DNA of 17,043 nucleotides, from contig CAZJNX010000102.1 of NCBI GenBank assembly GCA_964547415.1, positions 1 to 17,043 on the forward strand, written 5' to 3'. A program made the translations under genes and the position numbers. The stretch is from CAZJNX01 sp964547415. Lineage in GTDB: Bacteria > Pseudomonadota > Alphaproteobacteria > Rhizobiales > Amorphaceae. Numbering within the stretch: position 1 is the first letter of the stretch; each line of letters starts with the position of its first letter. The notes below the pieces were generated by a model that did not search any database, had not been told where the DNA came from, and saw only the letters and a list, made by a program, of their open reading frames with translations. Below, piece by piece: positions 1-7,340 of the stretch.

Positions 1-2
1 AA

Positions 3-1034
3 TGGCTCCTCGACCTGCCGCTCCTCAACAAGGACTACGCCACCTGGTCGGCCGACGCCCTCGCCGAGGCGCGCCGCCCGCGCCACGCCCGGATCGCCCG
101 GCCGTGGCTCGAGGCCGTCGCCGCCGCCGACCCCCACGAGCCGGCGCGCGAAGCGGTCGCGGGCGCCCTGTCGGCCACCTTCACCGACTACCTGCGCGCC
201 GCCCGCGGCGACCCCTCGGCCCTCGCGGCCCTGCCGCCGGGCCGCTTCCTGATGCCGGGGGACCTCGAGGGCTCGCCAGCCCTCACCTTCGCGCCCATGG
301 CCCTGCCGGAGGGCAAGCCCCCCAACGCCCGCAGCCTGTGGGCGATGATGGAAAGGCGCTACGAGGCCTACAAGACCCACGTGGTCCGCCCCTTCTTCCG
401 CGACCATTTCGCCCGCCTCGACCGGCAGATCGTGCTCGTCGACGTGCTGTCGGCCCTCAACGGCGGGCCCGCGGCCGTGGAGGAGCTGAAGAAGGCGCTC
501 GCGGAGGTGCTCGCCTGCTTCCGCGCGGGCCGCCTCACCTGGCTCGGCGCCCTCGTGGACCGGAAGATCGACAAGATCCTGTTCGTCGCCACCAAGGCCG
601 ACCACGTGCACCACGGCGACCACGACCGCCTCGCCCGCATTCTCGGGGCCATCGTCGACGAGGCGCGGGAGCGGGCGGCCTACGCGGGCGCCGACGTGGA
701 GGTCGCCGCCCTCGCCGCGGTCCGCGCCACCCGCGAGGCGGTGCGCCAGGAGAACGGCCATCGCCTGCCCACCATCGTCGGCACCCCGCTGCCGGGCGAG
801 CGCATCAACGGCACCGTCTACGACGGGGAGACGGAGATCGCCCTCTTTCCGGGGGATCTCCCGGACGATCCGGCCGACGTCTTCCGCACGGGGCTGACCG
901 AGGACGTCGGGGTGAGTTACCTGAAGTTCCGCCCGCCGCGGCTGGAGCGGTCGAACTCGGGGCTCACCCTGTCCCTGCCCCACATCCGCCTCGACCGGGC
1001 GCTCGACTACCTGATCGGGGACCGTCTGACATGA
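3..1034 (+). CDS. ycjX: YcjX family P-loop protein (DUF463), 5' end outside the window
   Basis: The reading frame is open from the window edge and ends in TGA, leaving 343 residues, so the N-terminus with the Walker A loop is missing. The remaining sequence follows E. coli YcjX closely: an ERRYEAYKTHVVRPFFRDHF stretch around residues 117-136, then RQIVLVDVLSALN, then a FVATKADHV motif near 195-203 that resembles the G4 (NKxD) specificity loop of GTPases, and an ending LPHIRLDRALDYLIGDRLT. YcjX proteins are GTP-binding, stress-linked proteins. In E. coli ycjX-ycjF belongs to the PspF/sigma54 envelope-stress regulon (established knowledge). The stop overlaps the next ATG (ATGA), so the two genes are translationally coupled. 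Family assignment is firm; function in this organism is inferred. Confidence 0.93.
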   Translation, partial: WLLDLPLLNKDYATWSADALAEARRPRHARIARPWLEAVAAADPHEPAREAVAGALSATFTDYLRAARGDPSALAALPPGRFLMPGDLEGSPALTFAPMALPEGKPPNARSLWAMMERRYEAYKTHVVRPFFRDHFARLDRQIVLVDVLSALNGGPAAVEELKKALAEVLACFRAGRLTWLGALVDRKIDKILFVATKADHVHHGDHDRLARILGAIVDEARERAAYAGADVEVAALAAVRATREAVRQENGHRLPTIVGTPLPGERINGTVYDGETEIALFPGDLPDDPADVFRTGLTEDVGVSYLKFRPPRLERSNSGLTLSLPHIRLDRALDYLIGDRLT

Positions 1035-2137
1035 CCGAGACGCGGCGCCGCCCGGCCGTCTTCCACATCGACGAGATCGAGTTCGTGGACGTCCCCCTCG
1101 CCGAGGACGCCGCCCGGCCGCGGAGCGCCGCCTCGGCCGCACGCGCCGCCCCGCGGGAGGCGGAACCGCCCCGGGAGGACGAGGAGGGTCCGGCGGTCGA
1201 CCAGGTGGCCGTGCCCGCCGCCGAGACGCCGGCGGAGGAGACGGCGCGGCGCACGGGCCTGCGCTTCTCCCGCCTTCTCGCCATCGGACTGTCGGGGCTC
1301 CTGTCCATCGCGCTCGCCTTCGCGGTCGAGCGGATGATCGCGGACCTGTTCGCCACCTTCCCCCTCGTCGGCTGGATCGCGCTCGGCCTCGCCGTCCTCG
1401 CGGCGGTCGGCCTCGGCGGCCTGATGGCCCGGGAGTTCGCGGGCCTTCGCCGCATCGCCCGCGTCGAGCGGCTGAGGGCCGACGCCCAGGCCGCCGTCGA
1501 GGACGACGACCGGAGCGCCGCCGTCGACGCCTGCCGGCAACTCATCGCCCTATACGGCGACCGGCCGGAGACGGCCCGCGGCCGCCGCGCCCTCGAGGCC
1601 CACATGGCCGAGATCATCGACGGGCGCGACCTCGTGGAGCTCGCCGAGCGGGAGCTCCTCGTCCGCCTCGACGCGGACGCGATGCGCCTCGTCGTCGCGT
1701 CGGCGAAGCGCGTTTCCATCGTGACGGCCCTGTCGCCCCGGGCCCTCGTCGACATCTTCTACGTCCTCATCGAATCGGTCGGCCTCGTGCGCCGCCTCGC
1801 CCTCCTCTACGGCGGGCGGCCGGGGGCGTTCGGCTTCTTCCGCGTCTTCCGCCACGCCATCGCCCATCTCGCGGTCACCGGGGGCATGGCGGCGGGGGAC
1901 AGCCTCGTCGGCGAGATGGTGGGCCAGTCGATCGCGGCCAAATTGTCGGCGCGCCTCGGCGAGGGCGTCGTGAACGGGCTGATGACGGCGCGCCTCGGCC
2001 TTGCCACCATGGACGTGGTGCGCCCGCTCCCGTTCGTCGGGGCGCGCCGCCCGCGGGTGGGGGACGTGATCGCCGAATTGTCGCGGATCGCCCCGGCGGA
2101 GGGCGGCCGCAAGAAGGCCCAGGCCGACACGGGCTGA
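1031..2137 (+). CDS. ycjF: YcjF family membrane protein (TIGR01620/DUF697)
   Basis: 368 residues starting at the ATG that overlaps the YcjX stop. The first 75 residues are Ala/Pro/Glu-rich and look disordered, apart from a conserved-looking start RRPAVFHIDE. Two membrane helices follow at about 81-99 and 111-131, then a charged amphipathic region (about 138-225) and a C-terminal hydrophobic DUF697 region beginning near 232 (SIVTALSPRALVDIFYVLIESV in two halves). This layout and the pairing with YcjX match the YcjF family, an inner-membrane partner of YcjX of unknown biochemical role. Length is close to that of other YcjF proteins. An open frame continues upstream of 1031, but it runs antiphase through the YcjX gene and is not part of this protein. 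Confidence 0.92.
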   Translation: MTETRRRPAVFHIDEIEFVDVPLAEDAARPRSAASAARAAPREAEPPREDEEGPAVDQVAVPAAETPAEETARRTGLRFSRLLAIGLSGLLSIALAFAVERMIADLFATFPLVGWIALGLAVLAAVGLGGLMAREFAGLRRIARVERLRADAQAAVEDDDRSAAVDACRQLIALYGDRPETARGRRALEAHMAEIIDGRDLVELAERELLVRLDADAMRLVVASAKRVSIVTALSPRALVDIFYVLIESVGLVRRLALLYGGRPGAFGFFRVFRHAIAHLAVTGGMAAGDSLVGEMVGQSIAAKLSARLGEGVVNGLMTARLGLATMDVVRPLPFVGARRPRVGDVIAELSRIAPAEGGRKKAQADTG

Positions 2138-2169
2138 GCCGCGGCCGCACGGACGGACGGGATGGGCCG

Positions 2170-2556
2170 ATGGCGATCACGGTGGAGGAGCTCGGTCGTC
2201 GGGTCTTCGGGTTCGCCGTGCGCCTGACCCTCTCGGGCGACGTCGAGGAGCACCTTTCGGCGATCCGCCTCGCGGTGGAGGACAGGAACGACCATGGCGC
2301 CCACTTCTCCGTCACGTACCAACGGCCGGTGGGAGCCGGCCTGTCGCCCGGCCCGGTCGGGGACGATCGTTGCCTCGCGCGGATCCTCGACGACGGCGGC
2401 GCGTTCGGCTGCCACGTCTTCCTCGAGGGCGGGCGCGTCCGCCACTTCGAGATCTACGCCCTGTCGGACCACCCGCTTCCCGACATGGTCCACGACCTCG
2501 AGCTCGTGCTCCTCGCGCCCCCGGCCGAACCGCGCGATCCCCCTGCCACCCGCTGA
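2170..2556 (+). CDS. Hypothetical protein, 128 aa
   Basis: I do not recognise this protein. It begins at an ATG 32 bases after the ycjF stop and ends 18 bases before the VWA gene, in the same direction, so it is probably cotranscribed with both. There is no signal peptide or membrane segment. The middle and end show alternating beta-like stretches (GCHVFLEGGRVRHFEIYAL, then a Leu/Val-rich stretch before a Pro-rich tail), suggesting a small alpha/beta cytoplasmic domain. Upstream bases GGGATGGG are only a weak ribosome site. A long open frame on the opposite strand spans this region, but same-strand spacing and codon bias favour this reading. Function unknown. Confidence 0.7.
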   Translation: MAITVEELGRRVFGFAVRLTLSGDVEEHLSAIRLAVEDRNDHGAHFSVTYQRPVGAGLSPGPVGDDRCLARILDDGGAFGCHVFLEGGRVRHFEIYALSDHPLPDMVHDLELVLLAPPAEPRDPPATR

Positions 2557-2574
2557 CGAACGGACGGGAGCGAC

Positions 2575-3750
2575 ATGCTGATCGGCTTCTTCACCGGGCT
2601 GCGCCAGGCGGGCGTTCCCGTCTCGCTGCGCGAGTGGCTCACCCTGATGGAGGCGCTGGACGCCGACCTCGCGAGCCGGCGTGTGGAGGATTTCTACTAC
2701 CTTTCCCGGGCGGCGCTCGTGAAGGACGAGGGCCAGTTCGACCGGTTCGACCGCGTCTTCGGCCACGTCTTCAAGGGGCTCGAGACCGTGGGCGAGGCGA
2801 TCGAGGCGGAGATCCCGGAGGAGTGGCTGCGCCGCCTCGCCGAGCGGCACTTCACGCCCGAGGAGATGGCCGAGATCGAGGCCCTCGGCGGCTTCGAGAA
2901 GCTGATGGAGACCTTGCGGCAGCGCCTCGCCGAGCAGGAGGGGCGGCACCAGGGCGGCAACAAGTGGATCGGCACCGCCGGCACCTCCCCCTTCGGCGCC
3001 TACGGCTACAACCCGGAGGGCGTCAGGATCGGGCAAGCCGAGAGCCGCCACCGCCGCGCCGTGAAGGTGTGGGACAGGCGCGAGTTCCGCGACTTCGACG
3101 ACACCGTCGAGATCGGCACCCGCACCATCAAGGTGGCGCTGCGCCGCCTGCGCCGCTTCGCCCGCACGGGCGCGGCGGACGAGCTCGACCTCGACGGCAC
3201 CATCGCCGCCACCGCGAAGCAGGGCTTCCTCGACGTGAGGATGCGGCCCGAGCGGCGCAACGCGGTGAAGGTGCTCCTGTTCCTCGACGTCGGCGGGTCC
3301 ATGGACGACCACGTGCGCGTGTGCGAGGAGCTCTTTTCCGCCGCCCGCTCCGAGTTCAAGACGCTGGAGCACTTCTACTTCCACAACTGCCTGTACGAAC
3401 GGGTCTGGAAGACCAACGCCCGCGGCCGCGCCGAGACCATCCCGACGTGGGACGTCCTCCACACCTACCCGTCCGACTATCGGGTGGTGATCGTCGGCGA
3501 CGCGGCCATGAGCCCCTACGAGATCGCGATGGCCGGCGGCTCGGTGGAGCACTGGAACGAGGAGCCGGGGGAGACGTGGCTGCGCCGCCTCCTCGACGTC
3601 TATCCCCGCGCGGTCTGGATCAACCCGGTGCCCGAGGCCCACTGGCGCTACACCCCGTCCACTGAGATGCTCCACCAGCTCATGGGCGGGCGGATGTACC
3701 CCCTCACGCTGGAAGGGCTCGACCGCGCGATGGCCGCCCTCGCCCGCTGA
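2575..3750 (+). CDS. VWA-domain protein (CoxE-like/uncharacterised VWA family)
   Basis: 391 residues with a clear ribosome site (GGGAG ending 4 bases before the ATG). The N-terminal half (1-150) is helical, with the family-typical opening LIGFFTGLRQAGVPVSLREW and a later GTSPFGAYGYNPEG. The C-terminal half is a von Willebrand A domain: strand VKVLLFLDVGGSMDD puts the metal-site motif at D238-V-G-G-S242, followed by the HFYFHNCLYERVW strand and VVIVGDAAMSPYEI. The classical DxSxS metal motif has Gly instead of the middle Ser; I recall DVGGSM as usual in this family. Such proteins often pair with a MoxR-type AAA+ ATPase as a chaperone system, but none is in the window. Family confident, role unknown. 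Confidence 0.9.
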   Translation: MLIGFFTGLRQAGVPVSLREWLTLMEALDADLASRRVEDFYYLSRAALVKDEGQFDRFDRVFGHVFKGLETVGEAIEAEIPEEWLRRLAERHFTPEEMAEIEALGGFEKLMETLRQRLAEQEGRHQGGNKWIGTAGTSPFGAYGYNPEGVRIGQAESRHRRAVKVWDRREFRDFDDTVEIGTRTIKVALRRLRRFARTGAADELDLDGTIAATAKQGFLDVRMRPERRNAVKVLLFLDVGGSMDDHVRVCEELFSAARSEFKTLEHFYFHNCLYERVWKTNARGRAETIPTWDVLHTYPSDYRVVIVGDAAMSPYEIAMAGGSVEHWNEEPGETWLRRLLDVYPRAVWINPVPEAHWRYTPSTEMLHQLMGGRMYPLTLEGLDRAMAALAR

Positions 3751-3751
3751 C

Positions 3752-3821
3752 CGCGGGCGGGCACGCTGCGCGCCGTCGCGGCTCGACCCGGGCGGGCTTC
3801 TCGCCGTCGCCCCGGGCGGGC
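3752..3821 (+). repeat. GC-rich direct repeats upstream of the anti-sigma promoter
   Basis: CCCGGGCGGGC occurs exactly at 3787-3797 and 3811-3821 (24-bp spacing), with a one-mismatch copy CGCGGGCGGGC at 3752-3762. CGCCGTCGC occurs exactly at 3771-3779 and 3802-3810. The last copy ends just upstream of the predicted -35 box. They may be operator iterons, or only a by-product of extreme GC content. Confidence 0.4.
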
Positions 3822-3822
3822 G

Positions 3823-3851
3823 TTGGCGGCGCAAGGCGGGACCGCTATGAT
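3823..3851 (+). promoter_or_regulatory. Predicted sigma70-type promoter for the anti-sigma/STAS operon
   Basis: TTGGCG at 3823-3828 (4 of 6 against TTGACA), a 17-base spacer, and TATGAT at 3846-3851 (5 of 6 against TATAAT). The expected transcript start is near 3858. This lies in the 134-base gap after the VWA gene and gives the partner-switching pair its own promoter. It also argues against a GTG start at 3855, which would sit at or before the transcript start. Confidence 0.6.
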
Positions 3852-3884
3852 GCAGTGCCGGTGCGGTCGGGAGCGGGGCGTTAC

Positions 3885-4313
3885 ATGGGTGGGATCAGCG
3901 TCGCGGCGTCCCTCGGCGGGTTCGAGGACATCCGCGACGAGGTCGAGCGCTTCGTCGCCGGGGAAGGGCTGCCGGACGGGACGGGTTTCTCCCTGTGCCT
4001 CGTCCTCGAGGAGCTCATCGTGAACATCGTCACCCACGGCTACGGCGGGCGAAGGGGGCCGGTGGTCCTGTCCCTCGACGCGGACGGGGCGCGCGTCACG
4101 GGCGAGATCGTGGACGAGGGCGTGCCGTTCGACCCGACGGCCTCGCCGGACGTGGACACGGACGCCACCCTCGAGGAGCGCGACATCGGCGGGCTCGGCG
4201 TCCACCTGGTGCGCTCCATGGTCGAGGATTTCGGGTACACGCGGGACGGGATGCGCAACGTGGTGCGCTTTTCCCTCCCGATCGCGAACGGGAGGTCGGA
4301 GAGCGAGCGTTGA
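3885..4313 (+). CDS. RsbW/SpoIIAB-like anti-sigma factor serine kinase (HATPase_c_2)
   Basis: 142 residues of a GHKL-fold ATPase. The N box is at E42-E43-L-I-V-N47 (LVLEELIVNIVTHGY), the G1 box at D77-E-G79-x-P-F, and the G2 box at G102-G-L-G105 (IGGLGVHLVRSM). Proteins of this family bind and inactivate a sigma factor or other target and phosphorylate a STAS-domain antagonist. I chose the ATG at 3885 because a GGAG-type ribosome site sits about 10 bases upstream and the predicted promoter leaves a 27-base leader. An in-frame GTG at 3855 would add 10 residues. The stop overlaps the TTG of the STAS gene. No sigma factor gene is adjacent, so the target is unknown. Confidence 0.92.
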   Translation: MGGISVAASLGGFEDIRDEVERFVAGEGLPDGTGFSLCLVLEELIVNIVTHGYGGRRGPVVLSLDADGARVTGEIVDEGVPFDPTASPDVDTDATLEERDIGGLGVHLVRSMVEDFGYTRDGMRNVVRFSLPIANGRSESER

Positions 4314-4654
4314 GCGGAACGATCAACACCGAGACGGTCGGCGAGGTACTGGTGGCGGCGCTGGAGGGGCGGCTCGACAGCTCCAACTCGAAGGAGCTCG
4401 AGCAGCAGCTGATGGCGGAGGTGGACGGCCGCGACGCCGTCGTCCTCGACTTCGGCTCCCTCGCCTACATTTCCAGCGCGGGCCTGCGCGTCGTCCTCCT
4501 CCTCGGCAAGCGGATGCGGGCGAGCCGCGGGCGCCTCGCCCTGTGCAGCCTGCCCGACCCGATCCGCGAGGTCTTCGAGATTTCCGGGTTCCTGTCGATC
4601 TTCTCCGTCTACGAGGATCGGCCGGCGGCCCTCGTCGCCGTCGCCTCCGCCTGA
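4310..4654 (+). CDS. STAS-domain anti-sigma factor antagonist (RsbV/SpoIIAA-like)
   Basis: 114 residues starting at a TTG that overlaps the kinase stop (TTGA). This start puts the usual opening TINTETVGEVLVAALEGRLD at residue 4, as expected for the family, and the open frame further upstream is antiphase to the kinase. The phosphoacceptor motif is Y-I-S-S56-A-G-L; by alignment with SpoIIAA Ser58, Ser56 should be the residue the kinase phosphorylates. The unphosphorylated form binds the kinase and releases its client. The end overlaps the convergent acetyltransferase gene by 46 bases. The PP2C phosphatase at 9242-11407 is the natural candidate to dephosphorylate it (inference). Confidence 0.93.
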   Translation: MSGTINTETVGEVLVAALEGRLDSSNSKELEQQLMAEVDGRDAVVLDFGSLAYISSAGLRVVLLLGKRMRASRGRLALCSLPDPIREVFEISGFLSIFSVYEDRPAALVAVASA

Positions 4655-5337
4655 TCCGCGGACGGGGCGAGGAAGCCGAGCTCGTGGCCGCCCGCCGGCC
4701 CGCGGCGCACCGATGCCCCGACGAACCCGGCGGCGGTGAGTTCCTCCACCGCCGCCGCGTCCCCGCCCGGGACCCAGGCCGCGACGGCCTCCGGCGGCGG
4801 CGGGCGCATTCCCGGCCGGTGGAGGGTGAGATAGCGCAGGAGCCCGCCATAGCGGCGCTCGACGCGGTGGATGCGAAAGCCCGCGCGGACCATGTTGCGG
4901 CAGCTCGGCCCGTTCGCCGGCGCCACCGTCCCGTAGACGAACGGCTTGCCCGCCTCCGCCGCCGCGGCGATCCGGCGGGCGAGGAGCGCCCTCTGGTGCC
5001 CCCGCCCCCGCGCCTCGGGCGCCACCGACGTGCCGGCGATCTTGCACAGCGGCGCCGTCTCCGGCAGGCCGAGGCGGCGCCCGCTCCCGTCCCCCGCGAC
5101 GAGCCTGAGGAGAAGGACGCCGTAGGACAGGAGCCGGTCCGGCGCCGCCGGATCCCTCACGCCGAAGACGAGGCCGTGGCCCTCCTCCAGGACGAGGCGG
5201 TGGAAGGCCTCCGTCTCCGGCTTGATGAGGCCGGGGGCCGGGAGCGTGTCGAGGACGCGGGCGTGGAGGGCGCGGATCGCGGCGAGGTCCGCGGCCGTCA
5301 GCCGCTCGATCGCCGGGGCGGGCGTTTCCTCAGGCAT
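4609..5337 (-). CDS. GNAT family N-acetyltransferase
   Basis: 242 residues. The acetyl-CoA binding motif A is visible at about 104-119 (SVAPEARGRGHQRALL, with the R-G-x-G-H/Q signature at 110-114), preceded by strand KIAGT and followed by a strand with VYGTVAPANGPSCRNMVRAGF, typical of the GNAT motif B asparagine region. Substrate unknown. The start ATG overlaps the last 8 bases of the substrate-binding protein gene, so the two are coupled on the - strand. Its 3' end overlaps the STAS gene tail-to-tail by 46 bases. The last 40 or so residues are Ala/Gly-rich and poorly structured, so the true domain probably ends near 200. Confidence 0.85.
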   Translation of the reverse strand: MPEETPAPAIERLTAADLAAIRALHARVLDTLPAPGLIKPETEAFHRLVLEEGHGLVFGVRDPAAPDRLLSYGVLLLRLVAGDGSGRRLGLPETAPLCKIAGTSVAPEARGRGHQRALLARRIAAAAEAGKPFVYGTVAPANGPSCRNMVRAGFRIHRVERRYGGLLRYLTLHRPGMRPPPPEAVAAWVPGGDAAAVEELTAAGFVGASVRRGPAGGHELGFLAPSADQAEATATRAAGRSS

Positions 5338-6352
5338 CGATCAGCTCGGCGGCGTCCAGCATGGCGAGCGGCGGGTAGAGGTCGAGCTCGCCCGCGAAGC
5401 GCACGTTGACCATCAGCGAGAAGCGGCTGAGGGTGGAAACCGGCACGCCCCGTGCGGGCGTGCCGGTGAGGATTTCCGCCGCCTTCGACGCGGCGAGCTG
5501 GCCGATGGCGTAGTAGCGGGCCACGATCCCCGCGACGCCGATGCCCCGCCGCATGGCGAACTCGGTGAAGGCGAACGGCGGCAGGCGGGTGCGCACCGCC
5601 GCCCGGCGCAAGTCCTCCGCCGCGCTCGACAGGAAGGTGTCGGCCGGCACGAGCAGGCACTCCGCCCCGTCCGCCGCGAGCCCCTCCACCGCCGGGCCGA
5701 TGCCCGCCCGGTCGGGCCGGCCGGCCGCATCGAGGGGGACGGGGCGGGTGATGGCCCGGAAGTCCAGCGCCCCCTGCAGGCTCTCCACCTGCCGGGCCTG
5801 GTCGACCGCGTTGCGCTCGGTGGGCGTGTAGAGGACGCCGAGCCGCCGGTACGGCCGGTAGGAGCGCATGAGCCGCAGCTGGGAGGGGATCGGCACCAGG
5901 TGGAAGACGCCCGTGAGGTCCCGCCCCGGGTCCTCCAGCGAGCGGACGACGCCCGAGGCGACCGGCGCCGAAACGAGGACGAACAGGCCCGGCGCCCCGC
6001 CGGGCGCGCCCGCCCCGCCGGCCTCGCCCACCCGACCGAACGTCGCGAGCGTGACGGGGGTGCCCCAGGTGTAGACGAGGTCCGGGGCGGAGGCGCGGGC
6101 CTCCTCCAGGATCGCGGGCACGCGCGACAGGTCCCGCGCCGTGTCCCGCGTCTCGACGTCGGCGCGGATGCCCCGGCTCGCCAGGTAGTCGGAAAAGCCC
6201 CGCTCCACGTCGGTCGGCCCGCGGTAGAGGATCTGCAGGATGCGGGGCCGGTCCGCGCCACGCACGAGCGGCGGCGCGGCAAGGGTCGCAAGGAGGCTCG
6301 CCCCGCCCGCCATCAGGCGGCGGCGCGTCGGGAAGGTCGCGGCCCACGTCAC
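5330..6352 (-). CDS. ABC-type substrate-binding protein (PF04392-like), orphan, Tat-like leader
   Basis: 340 residues from a GTG start with an AGGAGG ribosome site 8 bases upstream. The N-terminus has T9-R-R-R-L-M followed by a hydrophobic stretch and an Ala-x-Ala-like region ending about residue 33, so export through Tat or Sec to the periplasm is likely. The body has the two-lobed fold pattern of the PF04392 group: ILQILYRGPTDVERGF near the start, DLVYTWGTPVTLA, GVFHLVPIPSQL, RRLGVLYTPTERN, CLLVPADTFLSS and a C-terminal FSLMVNVRFAGELDL. No ABC permease or ATPase gene is nearby. It is divergent from a row of sensor genes, so it may present a ligand to a sensor rather than to a transporter (inference). 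Confidence 0.85.
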   Translation of the reverse strand: MTWAATFPTRRRLMAGGASLLATLAAPPLVRGADRPRILQILYRGPTDVERGFSDYLASRGIRADVETRDTARDLSRVPAILEEARASAPDLVYTWGTPVTLATFGRVGEAGGAGAPGGAPGLFVLVSAPVASGVVRSLEDPGRDLTGVFHLVPIPSQLRLMRSYRPYRRLGVLYTPTERNAVDQARQVESLQGALDFRAITRPVPLDAAGRPDRAGIGPAVEGLAADGAECLLVPADTFLSSAAEDLRRAAVRTRLPPFAFTEFAMRRGIGVAGIVARYYAIGQLAASKAAEILTGTPARGVPVSTLSRFSLMVNVRFAGELDLYPPLAMLDAAELIDA

Positions 6353-6575
6353 GTCCCGGTCCTCCTCGCGGCGGGTCCCCCCACGTGCCGGTGCGCCCGC
6401 GCCGGCCCGCCGCGGCGGCTTCCGGTCGGGCGCGGGATTCGCTACAGCCTCGGAGGGCGGACGAAAAGGGGTTGCGACGCATGGGCGTGTCGACGGGGCG
6501 AAGACGGGTCAACGCCCGGCCGCCGGAGGGCCGCGAACGCCCCGGCCGTCCGGCGGCCGGGCGGGGGCGGGGGCG
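6353..6575. other. Divergent intergenic region between the SBP and sensor operons
   Basis: 223 bases that must hold promoters for both directions. I see no strong -35/-10 pair; GGATTCGCTACAG near 6435-6447 is at best a weak candidate. The dominant element is the 15-bp inverted repeat at 6513-6563. Confidence 0.6.
6513..6563 (+). promoter_or_regulatory. Perfect 15-bp inverted repeat just before the sensor operon
   Basis: The left arm at 6513-6527 (CGCCCGGCCGCCGGA) is the exact reverse complement of the right arm at 6549-6563, with a 21-base loop. The right arm ends 12 bases before the ATG at 6576, and the purine-rich GGGGCGGGGGCG that must serve as ribosome site follows directly. As RNA this would be a very stable leader hairpin; as DNA it could be an operator for a dimeric regulator. 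There is no T-run, so it is unlikely to be an intrinsic terminator. Confidence 0.65.
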
Positions 6576-7340
6576 ATGAGCTTCGCGCGCCGGACCATCC
6601 TGTCCCTCGCCGCGCTCTTCGCGCTCGCGGCCGGCCTCGTCTGCCTCGCCCTCGCCACCGTCATCGAGGAAGGGGAGCGGGCCCTCCTGTCCGCCCGGAT
6701 CGACCATGCGCTGGAGCGGATCGTGAACCGGGCCGAGCGGGTCGTCGGGCTCGGCGTGTCGCTGGAGGCGCTCCGGCAGATCTCGGCCGCGCTGGAGGCG
6801 GTGGTGGCGGACAACGAACGGGTGCTGGCGGCGGAGGTGTTCGACCTCCAGGGCCTGTCGGTCGTCTCGAGCGACCGGGGGATCCGGGGCGAGCCGGTGC
6901 CGGACGCGTGGCTTCAGGCGGCGCGGCGGGCGGGCGCCGACGGGGCGTTATCGGCCCGCTACCGGGGCGCGGACGTGGCCGGACGGACGATCCGCACCGA
7001 CTTCGGCGCGCTTGCGGGCTACGCCGTCGTGATCGTCGACCGGCCCGAAGCGGGCGACAGGCTCTTGCCGGGGCCCCTCGGACGCCTCGCGCTCGTGGGG
7101 CGGGAGGCGGCCGTCGCCCTGCCCTTCGCGGCGGCGGCCGGCCTCCTGGCGGCGGTGGGCGTGCTGGCGGCCGTCCGGCGGCGCGTGCGCCCCCTCGCCG
7201 CCGCCCTCGACGGCGCCGCCGACGCCCCCGCCGATCCGACCGCCCGGGCGATCGCCCGGGCGCGGCGCGCCCTCGAGGGAGCGCGCGCGGACGTGTCGGC
7301 CGCCCGCGCCCGCCTCGACGCCATCGACCGCGACATATGA
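6576..7340 (+). CDS. Two-TM membrane sensor protein without output domain
   Basis: 254 residues from the ATG at 6576. A longer open frame extends upstream, but it runs through the 15-bp inverted repeat and into the divergent SBP gene. One membrane helix lies at about 7-28, an extracytoplasmic domain of about 145 residues follows, then a second helix (177-200) and a short cytoplasmic tail rich in Arg and Ala with coiled-coil character (about 225-254). The outer domain contains the Cache-like pattern GVSLEALRQI...VVADN..V...VFDLQGLSVVSSDRG at 60-102. No kinase, cyclase, phosphatase or methyl-accepting region is present. The stop overlaps the next ATG (ATGA). It may act as a sensory subunit for the downstream phosphatase (inference). 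Confidence 0.75.
   Translation: MSFARRTILSLAALFALAAGLVCLALATVIEEGERALLSARIDHALERIVNRAERVVGLGVSLEALRQISAALEAVVADNERVLAAEVFDLQGLSVVSSDRGIRGEPVPDAWLQAARRAGADGALSARYRGADVAGRTIRTDFGALAGYAVVIVDRPEAGDRLLPGPLGRLALVGREAAVALPFAAAAGLLAAVGVLAAVRRRVRPLAAALDGAADAPADPTARAIARARRALEGARADVSAARARLDAIDRDI

Noticed and set aside
2..1030. Upstream open extension of the YcjF frame
   Set aside because: It overlaps the YcjX coding sequence in another frame and reads as Arg/Pro-rich noise; the ATGA overlap gives the real start at 1031.
1807..3834. 675-codon open frame on the - strand
   Set aside because: It runs antisense through ycjF, the 128-aa gene and the VWA gene, which show clear family motifs or good operon spacing. 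Its translation is a low-complexity Arg/Gly/His/Val mix typical of GC-rich shadow frames.
3855..3884. GTG start adding 10 residues to the anti-sigma kinase
   Set aside because: It lies only 4 bases past the predicted -10 box, so it would precede the transcript start, while the ATG at 3885 has a purine-rich site upstream.
5298..6707. 469-codon frame on the - strand overlapping the substrate-binding protein
   Set aside because: It is a shadow of the PF04392-like gene in another frame and is dominated by Gly, Arg and Pro; it also crosses the divergent promoter region.
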